This document shows, one piece after another, positions 28,449 through 35,821 of a DNA stretch of 62,484 bases. This DNA comes from Saprospira grandis DSM 2844 (GTDB lineage: Bacteria; Bacteroidota; Bacteroidia; Chitinophagales; Saprospiraceae). The DNA lies in contig NZ_JH719942.1 in NCBI RefSeq assembly GCF_000275825.1, positions 12,578 to 75,061 on the forward strand, read 5' to 3'. The position numbers and the translations under genes were made by a program. Under the pieces are notes generated by a model that did not search any database, had not been told where the DNA came from, and was given only the letters and a program-made list of their open reading frames with translations. Numbering within the stretch: the first letter of the stretch is position 1; the number at the start of each line of letters is the position of its first letter.

Positions 28449-28645
28449 AGCCTAGCGATGTGAAGGGGTGGCCGAAGGCCAGACCAAGCGGGCGCAGCCC
28501 GCGCAGGGCCTAGCGAGCAGCGAGCCCCGACAACCAGCCTCAAAGAGGCGCCAGTTCGACGACCTAGGGGAGTAAACGTAGCGCCCGCCGAAGGCGGACA
28601 ACAAGGCTGAAAGCCGCAGTTCGACGACTGTAAGGAGTAACGCCC
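28449..28645. repeat. GC-rich mosaic repeat, copy R5
   Basis: It lies between the prepilin peptidase gene and gspE, oriented against them. It has CCTAGCGATG, hairpin GGCCGAAGGCC, hairpin GCGGGCGCAGCCCGC, then two GTTCGACGAC...GGAGTAA modules. Its CCCCTAAAAAA end runs into the peptidase gene, so that gene's TAG stop (28646-28648) lies in the repeat terminus. Confidence 0.8.
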
Positions 28646-29158
28646 CTAAAAAAGAGATCCTATCCATTGGAAAAAAAAGGAATCGTTATACATAGAAAAG
28701 CTAGTCCATTGCTCTAAGAGTAGATAAAAAATGAGGAAAGCCGACATACTGCCGGCCAAGGGGATACTTTCTTTGGACCAGCCCAGGAGGTTAGAAAACA
28801 GCAGATAAGCAATTAGGGAGCCTGCAAGACTGATGATAAAGAAAAAGATAAATTGGAGTGGGGAAAACAAGCAACAAAGGGGAAGAAAAAACAAGAGGTC
28901 GCCTAGGCCAATTTCGTGATTAACGATACTGTAAAGGCGGGCATTTTTGAGTAAAAAATACAGCTGCAGCGCAACTAATTGGAGGCTCAGCAAAAGTAAA
29001 TTGAAGCCTATAAATCCGTATTGGATGTAGCCTAGTTGGTAAAATTGCTTGGCCAGCGCAAAAAAGAGCAGCAAAACTGGCAAAAAGGCGTAAATGGCCC
29101 GCTCTTTAAAATCTTGGTATAAGATAGCGCCTAGAAGGCCGATAAGTAGCCAATTCAT
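28646..29158 (-). CDS. Short prepilin peptidase (A24 family, peptidase part only)
   Basis: The 170-residue, mostly hydrophobic protein has ~5-6 TM segments. The two aspartates of A24 peptidases are visible: one in LLGAILYQDFKERAI (residue ~16) and one in the GxGD motif HEIGLGDLLFF (~93). The usual N-terminal methyltransferase part of PilD, with its Cys motifs, is absent, so this is a peptidase-only form. It should cleave the leaders of the four prepilin-like proteins of this operon. It starts 4 bp after gspG. Confidence 0.82.
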   Translation of the reverse strand: MNWLLIGLLGAILYQDFKERAIYAFLPVLLLFFALAKQFYQLGYIQYGFIGFNLLLLSLQLVALQLYFLLKNARLYSIVNHEIGLGDLLFFLPLCCLFSPLQFIFFFIISLAGSLIAYLLFSNLLGWSKESIPLAGSMSAFLIFYLLLEQWTSFSMYNDSFFFQWIGSLF

Positions 29159-29162
29159 GGGG

Positions 29163-29570
29163 TTAATCTAGTGTCACTTCTTGCAATTGACCGTCTTGGT
29201 TTATTTCCCAAACATTGAGTTGACCATCTCCATCAAAATCTTCGGTAGCGGTTGCTCTGGCCAAAAAACTTTGTTTAGAAGCGTTAACAATTTCATAATC
29301 GTAAACAGCATCTCCGCCATTAGCTTTCACCTTTGGGGCTTCAAAGCGAAGTTGTTTAAAATCATCGGAATAGCGAAAATTCATAGCGTGATAGCCTTCT
29401 TGTAGGCTATGTAAGAATTTAAGTTGTTTTTTGGCTTCTAGGCTATATGCTTGGCCAAAAAGTCCTTTCATATTGGGGAGGGCCAATAGAATGAGAATGC
29501 CAATAATGACAAGGACCACCATGAGTTCTGTTAGTGTTAAAGCACTTAACTTTTTCTTTAAAATTTTCAT
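29163..29570 (-). CDS. gspG: Major pseudopilin GspG-like
   Basis: From the chosen start the protein has ~135 residues beginning MKILKKKLSALTLTELMVVLVIIGILI. The leader ends in Ala10, and the mature protein starts LTLTE with Glu5, then the long N-terminal helix. An upstream ATG at 29642 would bury the leader and is rejected. The C-terminal part has ATATEDFDGDGQLNVWEIN, an acidic loop like the calcium-binding loop of GspG. It is first in the leftward operon, ~23 bp downstream of the inferred transcription start. Confidence 0.88.
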   Translation of the reverse strand: MKILKKKLSALTLTELMVVLVIIGILILLALPNMKGLFGQAYSLEAKKQLKFLHSLQEGYHAMNFRYSDDFKQLRFEAPKVKANGGDAVYDYEIVNASKQSFLARATATEDFDGDGQLNVWEINQDGQLQEVTLD

Positions 29571-29599
29571 AGAAATATTGTACTTGTTCTTTTGCCCCA

Positions 29600-29629
29600 C
29601 AAAGGAACACATTTCTTTAATAAGTTCAA
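29600..29629 (-). promoter_or_regulatory. Candidate promoter of the leftward secretion operon
   Basis: On the minus strand, TTG (29629-29627), a 19-bp spacer and TTCCTTTG (29607-29600) match the Bacteroidota layout TTG-N19-TAnnTTTG with one mismatch. The site lies between the divergent gspG and PilO-like genes. Confidence 0.4.
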
Positions 29630-29725
29630 TAAAAAAAGGCATCTTTGCAGCCTACTCATTCAAAATAGCAGTTGAAGGCAAAACTCTTATTTTAGGAAGA
29701 GGTCTGGAAAAGAATCATAGATAGC

Positions 29726-30256
29726 ATGGCCTTATTAGATACAAATGCTTATAAAAAGCGGCTTCTTTTTTTGGGTTTAGGCAGCCTTTTTCTTCTTTTT
29801 TTATCTTGGCAGCTGAGTTTTTCAAAAAGTTATGCGGCTTACCAAAATAAGCAAAAGCTAGAGCAAAAAATTGCTCAAGAAGCACAATTAGAACAAGAAA
29901 TTGCTCATTATCGGCAAGCTTTGGCGCAATCTGAGGCCTTAAAGTCGGAGCGTCCCTTTAGTGCTGCAGAATTATTTGAGGTGGTAAGTAGTTGGTCAGC
30001 TGCGCATCAGCTGCAGGTACGGCAATTAGCTCAAGCCCAAAGCTATAAAGAGGGGAAATATGAATTGCAGTTGCATCAAATTTCGCTTCAGGGTAATTAT
30101 AAGGCCTTACTTTCCTTTATTTATTTGTTAGAACAGGAGTTAAAACTGGGGCAGGTGGTTCATAGTTTCTTTGAATTGAAACGCAACAGAGACAGCCGAG
30201 AAACAGAACTTATCTTATCCCTAGATCTCCAAAATATTCAGACATTAGATGAATAA
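29726..30256 (+). CDS. PilO/GspM-like inner-membrane protein
   Basis: The 176-residue protein has a cytoplasmic N-terminus, one TM (~14-32, LLFLGLGSLFLLFLSWQLSF), a coiled coil (KQKLEQKIAQEAQLEQEIAHYRQ in pieces) and a ferredoxin-like C-terminal part (YELQLHQISLQGNYKALLSFIY). This is the PilO/GspM plan, which pairs with PilN/GspL in the assembly platform. It is divergent from gspG and overlaps the next gene by 8 bp. Confidence 0.75.
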   Translation: MALLDTNAYKKRLLFLGLGSLFLLFLSWQLSFSKSYAAYQNKQKLEQKIAQEAQLEQEIAHYRQALAQSEALKSERPFSAAELFEVVSSWSAAHQLQVRQLAQAQSYKEGKYELQLHQISLQGNYKALLSFIYLLEQELKLGQVVHSFFELKRNRDSRETELILSLDLQNIQTLDE

Positions 30257-31199
30257 GCCACTTTTAGCTACAGCCCTTTTTCTTTTAGCCCTACTCCCTT
30301 TTAGTTGTGGGGTTTTATTAGAAGAGGATCTTTCCAAACTAAAAATAGAACTTTTGGCACCAACTCATGGCTATCGTAGTAGTCAAGAGTTGCAAGAACT
30401 AGTTTGGGCTGCCGATGAAGTTGTTGATTCCTTTCGCTTAGAAGTTGTTCAAGATAGTTTTTCGGCAATTTCTGCTTACATCTTAGACAGTATAATCATT
30501 GGGACGAGTCATCGTTTGACGCTTTTTCCAGGGCATTATCAATGGCGAGTAAGAGGCATCAATGGAAGTTCTAGCACAGATTATGAAATCTTCAATCTCA
30601 TAATTGAAGCCGATAGTAGTTTAAGTCATCAATCCCTATATCTCATTCAGCCCGAAGATTTAACTAGTTTTAGTACTGATTCCATTCTTTTTCTTTGGGA
30701 GCCACTCAGCTTGGCTCAAAGTTATCGTTTGCAGGTGGCCAGTCATCCCAGCTTCAATTCTCAATTGATGCTTATTGACCAGCAAATCTCGCAAGACTAC
30801 TATCTGCTTCAGCAACAATTGGGAACAGGAACTTTTTATTGGCGACTAAGAGCTATCCAACAACATCTAGATAGTACGGCATGGAGCACTACATTATCTT
30901 TTTCGCTCAATCTTGCCCCAGAGCTTACACAGCCTGCTTCGGCTAGCCAGATCAATAGTTTACCGGCCAACTTTAGTTGGCGAAGTGCTAGTCAGCACCA
31001 AAGAGACAGCATTTATTTTTATTATGAAAATGAAAGTAGTCCATTTTTAATTAGAGCTAGTCAAACTGCTAATTTTAACCTGCTAGCCAATGACACGATT
31101 GGTAAAGGAACCGGCAACTATTACTGGAAAGTTCGTGCAGTGGGGAGCAATGGACAATTGAGCAGTTACAGTCCGCTTTGGCAAGTGATGATTAACTAG
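30249..31199 (+). CDS. Lipoprotein with Fn3-like repeats in the secretion cluster
   Basis: The 316-residue protein starts MNKPLLATALFLLALLPFSC, a lipoprotein-type signal. The mature part has about three Fn3/Ig-like units, each with a DSFRLEVVQD- or SYRLQVASH-like strand and a closing YQWRVRGI, FYWRLRAI or YYWKVRAV. It sits between PilO-like and PilP/GspC-like genes and overlaps the former, so it is probably a periplasmic or outer-membrane accessory of the secretion system. A pilotin-like or cargo-binding role is possible but untested. Confidence 0.7.
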   Translation: MNKPLLATALFLLALLPFSCGVLLEEDLSKLKIELLAPTHGYRSSQELQELVWAADEVVDSFRLEVVQDSFSAISAYILDSIIIGTSHRLTLFPGHYQWRVRGINGSSSTDYEIFNLIIEADSSLSHQSLYLIQPEDLTSFSTDSILFLWEPLSLAQSYRLQVASHPSFNSQLMLIDQQISQDYYLLQQQLGTGTFYWRLRAIQQHLDSTAWSTTLSFSLNLAPELTQPASASQINSLPANFSWRSASQHQRDSIYFYYENESSPFLIRASQTANFNLLANDTIGKGTGNYYWKVRAVGSNGQLSSYSPLWQVMIN

Positions 31200-31204
31200 A
31201 AAAG

Positions 31205-31729
31205 ATGTCAATTTTAGAACAAAGTTATAGCAAATATATCCTAGGAGCGCTTTTGCTTCTTGTTTGGGGCCTTGTATTTTACCGAATATACCAGGCCTTT
31301 ACCCCTGAAGAAGAGCTCTCGATGCCCTCCATACAGTTTGCCAATTGGAACAAGGAGCAGGCGGTCAATAAAGTAGGGTATCAACTTGCATTAGACTATG
31401 AAGATCCCTTTTTGAAGCAACAAGCTTATCATTTTTCCTCTCCTAAGCCAAGACAACAGATGGATCAAAAACCTAGTTTTGCCCAAAAGGAGCCCAAAAG
31501 GAGCAAAAAAAGGGAAAAGAAAGTCGCTCTCCCCAAAATGCCTCAGGTCCGCTACCAGGGCTACGCCATAAGTCAATCCGACAGCATTGCAATTATTAAA
31601 ATTGATAATCAGTTTTTCCCCAACCTAAAAGTAGGCGATACAGTCAAGGGAATTAGATTAATGGCCATTTTCCCCGATTCTATTTGGTTAAATTGGCGAG
31701 CCGAACGCCACACTATTTTGAAGAAGTAG
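31205..31729 (+). CDS. PilP/GspC-like protein
   Basis: The 174-residue protein has a short cytoplasmic N-terminus, one TM (~11-29, YILGALLLLVWGLVFYRIY), a basic linker (residues ~80-105) and a C-terminal homology-region-like beta domain: VRYQGYAISQSDSIAIIKID, FPNLKVGDTVKGIRLMAIF and DSIWLNWRAERHTI. In GspC/PilP this domain contacts the secretin. Its 3' end overlaps the convergent MORN gene by 17 bp. Confidence 0.75.
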   Translation: MSILEQSYSKYILGALLLLVWGLVFYRIYQAFTPEEELSMPSIQFANWNKEQAVNKVGYQLALDYEDPFLKQQAYHFSSPKPRQQMDQKPSFAQKEPKRSKKREKKVALPKMPQVRYQGYAISQSDSIAIIKIDNQFFPNLKVGDTVKGIRLMAIFPDSIWLNWRAERHTILKK

Positions 31730-32351
31730 TTGCCGATTTTTTCTTTCGCTTGGCCTTCTTTTTTTCTTTTTGCGCTGGCTTAGGCTTTTTGGCCTTTGCT
31801 GGCTGATTTTTTCCTTCTTTTTTGGGGTTATCTGCTCTTTTCTCTCCTTTTTTGTAGCGTTCTACTCGAATACAACGGCCAGTTTCTGGATCAAAAAAAT
31901 AGTATTTCCCATGCAATTTTCCTTTGCGATACTGTCCTTTTTCAATCAATTGCCCAGCAGCATTATAGCGGAGTAAGACTCCTTTTTTTTGTCCTTTTTT
32001 CCAATTCAATTCTTCTTTTAGTCGCCCATTTTCCCACCATTTTTGCCAAAGGCCATTCTTTACCCCTTTATGAAAAAAGCCTTTTTCCAAAAGATTTTGA
32101 TTCGGATAAAAACGCTCATAAAGCCCTGCTAACAACAAGCCTGAATATGCCGCTTCTGTACCCAATAAGCGACCTTTATGGTACCAGAAGTACATTTTGC
32201 CTTTTTGCACCTTCAGCTTTTCAGGGTTTTTCACAAAGATCTTAGCTCGAACAAGGGTATCTCCCTCCAACATACTCAAAGGGCGCAATTCAGACTGAGC
32301 AAAAGCTCCAACTGAACCTATAATAAATAATAGTAGGAATATATTTTTCAT
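31713..32351 (-). CDS. Secreted MORN-repeat protein (YwqK-like)
   Basis: From the chosen start the protein has ~212 residues with signal peptide MKNIFLLLFIIGSVGAFAQ. An ATG 42 bp upstream would lengthen the leader without benefit. The middle has MORN/YwqK-type repeats: LYERFYPNQNLLEKGFFHKG, GLWQKWWENGRLKEELNW, GVLLRYNAAGQLIEKGQY and GKYYFFDPETG. The tail is extremely Lys-rich. Such proteins are common in Bacteroidota and of unclear function. The gene is convergent with the GspC-like gene. Confidence 0.75.
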   Translation of the reverse strand: MKNIFLLLFIIGSVGAFAQSELRPLSMLEGDTLVRAKIFVKNPEKLKVQKGKMYFWYHKGRLLGTEAAYSGLLLAGLYERFYPNQNLLEKGFFHKGVKNGLWQKWWENGRLKEELNWKKGQKKGVLLRYNAAGQLIEKGQYRKGKLHGKYYFFDPETGRCIRVERYKKGEKRADNPKKEGKNQPAKAKKPKPAQKEKKKAKRKKKSATTSSK

Positions 32352-32403
32352 ATTCTTTTGGCCCAAAGCTAGCCATTTATTGGCTGATGTCAAATAAAAG
32401 GAT

Positions 32404-33006
32404 GTTTTTGGGGCCTGCCGCCTGCGGCGGCCGGGCCCTTGCAGGGCTCGCAGGTCTGCTCGGCCCTTCAGCCCTTCGGGCTTCGGTCTGGCCTGCGGCC
32501 ACCCTTTCAGGCCCCTAGGCCAAGTCGCTTCGCTCCTTTGCGGCGGCTTCGCCGCCTGCTAGCTGTGGCTGCAGGTTGAAACCAGCAGCCATACAACAAC
32601 CCCATTCTACATCTATAGTGCAGAGAGGATTAAAATCCTCTACCGCTTTGAACAAGGGTTATTTTTTTCTTTGGTAGTTTTGGTTTTGTTTTTCCTCCCC
32701 CATAAATTTCATAGGAACCCTAGGGCCAAGGCCCTAGGCTATCGAAAAAATCGCCATCCCCTCATTCGAGGGGATTTTCTGTTCCACTAGGCTCCATCAG
32801 CAAAGAAGGGCTAAAATGTTTATTTAGGGAGGGTTTCAACCCTCCATTGAACACAAAAATGCATTCGTTAATTGGCTGTAGGTTTCAACCTACAGGCCCA
32901 TATAGCAGGCCCGTAGGGCCGCAGGCCACAACAAGCCCTTTAGGGCGCAGTTCGACGACCAACGGGAGTAACCGCCCGCCTCATAATATCAGCGGAGGCC
33001 CCAAAA
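32404..33006. repeat. GC-rich mosaic repeat composite, copy R6
   Basis: It occupies the divergent gap between the MORN and TPR genes. The left end opens TTTTTGGGGCCTGCCGCC and the right end closes GCGGAGGCCCCAAAAC, facing outward. In between are small perfect hairpins: GAGGATTAAAATCCTC, CCCCTCATTCGAGGGG, GGAGGGTTTCAACCCTCC and CTGTAGGTTTCAACCTACAG. A GTTCGACGACC...GGGAGTAACC module precedes the right end. No gene is supported. Confidence 0.85.
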
Positions 33007-33076
33007 CACCAAAAAAATGTATCTTAACATCTAGAGGAGTGTTAAAGAAGTATTGAGAACATCAAAAACTAAAAAC

Positions 33077-34171
33077 ATGAGAACATTTATTGCGCTCCTC
33101 TTCCTTGGATGGAGCCTCCCTATTTTTGCCCAAATTGAATTTTCTTCCGATAAAGCCAAAGCCCTTTATGAAGAGGGTTTAGAGCGACATGATGCAGAAA
33201 AATACGACAAAGCCATCCAGCTTTATCTAGAAGGACTAAAGTTTTGCAGCAAAGAAAACAAAGACCTCTTTTACAGCGAACTAGCCTTTAGTTATGGCCT
33301 AAAAAATGAGCTCGACCAATCTAATAAATACGCTCTTAAGGTACTAAAGAGTAGCGACCGGCTGTACAACTATGCCTTTAAGCGTATATCCAACAACTAT
33401 TTGCTGCAGAAAGAGTATAAAAAGCTGCGCAAGCTGACCAAAAAAGCCATTAAAAAGCATGGCGAGCAGGTTGTTTTTTTGCGCAACTACGCTTTTCTTG
33501 AGTTAAGAGCAGAGCAATTTGAAGAAAGCAAAAAATGGCTAAAAAAAGTATGCCTAAGCGGAGATGCAGTGGGCCCCGACTTTGTTTTATTGGGCATAGT
33601 AGAAAATAAGTTGGGCCATATGGATGCGGCCCTTATGGCCATGACCTTCGGTCTTTTTTTGGAGCCAAAAAACAGCAAGGCCGATGTGGCCATCAGTTTT
33701 TTAGAGCAATACCTTTTTGGCAAGAATTGGGAAAAAGACTGCCAAGAACAGCTAAAGGCCAAAGAAGAAAAACGAGCTCCGCAAATGAATATCACACTTC
33801 CTCCTCTATCAAAAGAAGAGGATTTTAATCCCAGCTCCTTAGAATTTTTGATGCCGCTTAGTCGAGCAGTCTTATTGAGCGATGATGAAATTAACATCTG
33901 TGCAAAAAATCATTTTGAGCAATTGGCGGTATTAACCGAAACCGCCTGGGGTATCCTCTTACCAGAGGGCAGCGCCTTGCAAGAGGAAGAAAAAGAACTA
34001 TACACAGAGATCTATCAGCCCTTTTTCGAGAAACTTGAAAAAGAAGGGCGGAAGAAACTCTACTCCTACTATATTTTTTCGGGTACCAAAGAGGGGAAAG
34101 ATAATATGATCAATGATACCGAGCTGCGGGTTATCATTCAGAAAATAGAAGAAGAACGAGGACAGCGTTAA
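33077..34171 (+). CDS. Secreted TPR protein
   Basis: From the chosen start the protein has ~364 residues with signal peptide MRTFIALLFLGWSLPIFAQ. An ATG at 33053 would put charged residues before it. TPR-like helix pairs follow (ALYEEGLERHDAEKYDKAIQ, LYLEGLKFCSKENKDLFYS, FVLLGIVENKLGHMDAALMA). The C-terminal ~130 residues hold no motif I know. TPRs mediate protein contacts; the partner is unknown. The gene is monocistronic, ending in a strong terminator. Confidence 0.8.
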   Translation: MRTFIALLFLGWSLPIFAQIEFSSDKAKALYEEGLERHDAEKYDKAIQLYLEGLKFCSKENKDLFYSELAFSYGLKNELDQSNKYALKVLKSSDRLYNYAFKRISNNYLLQKEYKKLRKLTKKAIKKHGEQVVFLRNYAFLELRAEQFEESKKWLKKVCLSGDAVGPDFVLLGIVENKLGHMDAALMAMTFGLFLEPKNSKADVAISFLEQYLFGKNWEKDCQEQLKAKEEKRAPQMNITLPPLSKEEDFNPSSLEFLMPLSRAVLLSDDEINICAKNHFEQLAVLTETAWGILLPEGSALQEEEKELYTEIYQPFFEKLEKEGRKKLYSYYIFSGTKEGKDNMINDTELRVIIQKIEEERGQR

Positions 34172-34177
34172 AAGAGA

Positions 34178-34212
34178 AATGGCCGCTAGATAGAAATCTA
34201 GCGGCCATTTTT
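34178..34212 (+). terminator. Rho-independent terminator of the TPR gene
   Basis: AATGGCCGCTAGA (34178-34190) pairs perfectly with TCTAGCGGCCATT (34197-34209) over a 6-base loop, followed by a T-run. It lies 6 bp past the stop. Confidence 0.9.
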
Positions 34213-34462
34213 CGTTCAAGTTCTTCGGATAGGATTAGAGCGCTAAGTTAATTTAAAATTAAAAAAATTGACTCTCCTTTAAGCCTAGCTATAATTTTCA
34301 TCAAACATCTATAAAATAAAGGGACTCATCTATTTTTTAGTGGCCTAAAACCTTAGTTTAAAGCTATAAATAGCTGTTTATCAGTCTAAAAGGGCAAAAA
34401 CTTAAGAAATCATAAAGTTTTGTAAATGAATGTATGCACAACAAAAAAAAAGCGAAAACTGT
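34213..34462. other. AT-rich gap upstream of the RND operon
   Basis: About 250 bp with no supported gene, repeat or RNA. It is markedly AT-rich and leads into the candidate promoter of the efflux operon. Confidence 0.6.
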
Positions 34463-34470
34463 TAGCTTTG
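34463..34470 (+). promoter_or_regulatory. Candidate promoter of the RND efflux operon
   Basis: TAGCTTTG matches the Bacteroidota -7 consensus TAnnTTTG exactly and lies 40 bp ahead of the adaptor start. A -33 TTG was not found at standard spacing. Confidence 0.4.
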
Positions 34471-34510
34471 TGCTATTGATAACCAAAATGATGTTTGAAA
34501 CACCCTTTAT

Positions 34511-35632
34511 ATGCTTCGCCAAATTATTATTGCTGCAGTAGCAGTGCTTATTTTAGTCCTTTCCTTCATTATGGCAGGAGGGCTATCTGAGCGTGCGGAA
34601 ACGCCCAAAAAGGCTGAGACAGCCGCTATTTTAAAAAAGGTTCGGGCCATTCCGGTAGAGAACCAAGAGATACAGACCGAGGTCCAACTCTACGGTCGTT
34701 TAATTCCTTTTGAGAAGACCGAGCTTTTTTCTGAGGTAGGTGGTCGTTTATTAGCCAGCTCCAAGCCCTTTAGAGTAGGAACTCGCTTTGCCAAGGGCGA
34801 ACTACTCATTAAGGTAGACAAGAAAGAGGCCGAGCTCAACTTGAGTGCCCAGCGTGCTCAGTTGTTGAGTACGATTACCAGTATGTTGCCCGATATCAAA
34901 ATTGATTTTTCGGAGAGTTTGGAGCAATGGGAAAGCTACCGCAGCCAACTCAAGCCCCAAAGTCCTGTTGCCGATTTGCCCGAGCCTAAATCGGAGCGAG
35001 AGAAAGACTTTTTGGCCCTCAAGAATATCTATAATCAATATTATAGTATTAAGAGTGCCGAAGAGCGATTGAGTAAGTATGAATTGCGGGCGCCTTTTTC
35101 TGGGGAGCTCACAGAGGCCCTCATCAATACGGGTTCATTGATTCGGGCAGGCCAAAAGATTGGCAGCTTGATGAATATCAATGCCTATGAGTTGCAGGCT
35201 TCTGTTCCTTTGGTCGATCTCAAGTACATTAACTTGGGCGATAAGGTCCAATTGCAATCGGAAGATATTGCTGGGCAATGGAAGGGCAGCATCAGCCGAA
35301 TTTCTAGTACCATTGATGCGAGTAGCCAAACCGTAAAAATCTTTATCCGAGTGGCGGGTCCCAAACTCAAAGAAAATATGTTTTTGACTGGAGAGGTGGC
35401 CGCCAGCCGCCTAGCCAATGTGGTCGAGATTCCCCGTAAGCTTTTGCGTGGAGATACCGCCGTTTTTGTTATTCAAGGCGGTAAAGAGAAAAGCTTAGCC
35501 TTGGCTGCTGTTCAGACGGTAAAAATCTCGGAGCAAACGGCCCTTGTTAGAGGTTTAGAAGATGGCCAAGCCCTATTGGCCGAGCCTTTTCCGGCAGCCT
35601 ATGAAGGCATGAAAGTAGAATTGGCCCAATAA
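34511..35632 (+). CDS. RND efflux periplasmic adaptor (MFP) subunit
   Basis: The 373-residue protein has an N-terminal membrane anchor (IIIAAVAVLILVLSFIMAGG). The barrel-sandwich halves are split around a helical hairpin: VQLYGRLIPFEKTELFSEVG and LRAPFSGELTEALINTGSLI with GQKIGSLMNI. The beta-barrel part has GDKVQLQSEDIAGQWKGSIS and SQTVKIFIRVAG, and a membrane-proximal domain ends the protein. It connects the RND pump to an outer-membrane channel. The pump gene follows after repeat R7. No TolC-like gene is in the window. Confidence 0.9.
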   Translation: MLRQIIIAAVAVLILVLSFIMAGGLSERAETPKKAETAAILKKVRAIPVENQEIQTEVQLYGRLIPFEKTELFSEVGGRLLASSKPFRVGTRFAKGELLIKVDKKEAELNLSAQRAQLLSTITSMLPDIKIDFSESLEQWESYRSQLKPQSPVADLPEPKSEREKDFLALKNIYNQYYSIKSAEERLSKYELRAPFSGELTEALINTGSLIRAGQKIGSLMNINAYELQASVPLVDLKYINLGDKVQLQSEDIAGQWKGSISRISSTIDASSQTVKIFIRVAGPKLKENMFLTGEVAASRLANVVEIPRKLLRGDTAVFVIQGGKEKSLALAAVQTVKISEQTALVRGLEDGQALLAEPFPAAYEGMKVELAQ

Positions 35633-35798
35633 GGCGGCGCAGCCGCCTCAGGCCCCTAGGGCCAACGGCTGAGGGATGGTAATGGGTGGCCGAAGGCCAG
35701 ACCGAGCTTTTTGAGCAAAGCGAAAAAAGCGAAGGGCCGAGCGAACAGCGAGCCCATGCACAGCCCGACCTGGCCAAAGGCCAGGGCAGCCCCAAAAA
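35633..35798 (+). repeat. GC-rich mosaic repeat, copy R7
   Basis: It starts at the stop of the adaptor gene and ends GGGCAGCCCCAAAAA, 23 bp before the pump start. Variable hairpins are GGCCGAAGGCC and a CTTTTT...AAAAAG stem, then a CTGGCCAAAGGCCAG hairpin near the end. Confidence 0.82.
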
Positions 35799-35821
35799 TA
35801 TATCCTAACGATAAGTTCATT

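Noticed and set aside
35711-35821. 37-residue extension of the RND pump
   Set aside because: It is repeat-derived, charged, and precedes a normal TM1 start.
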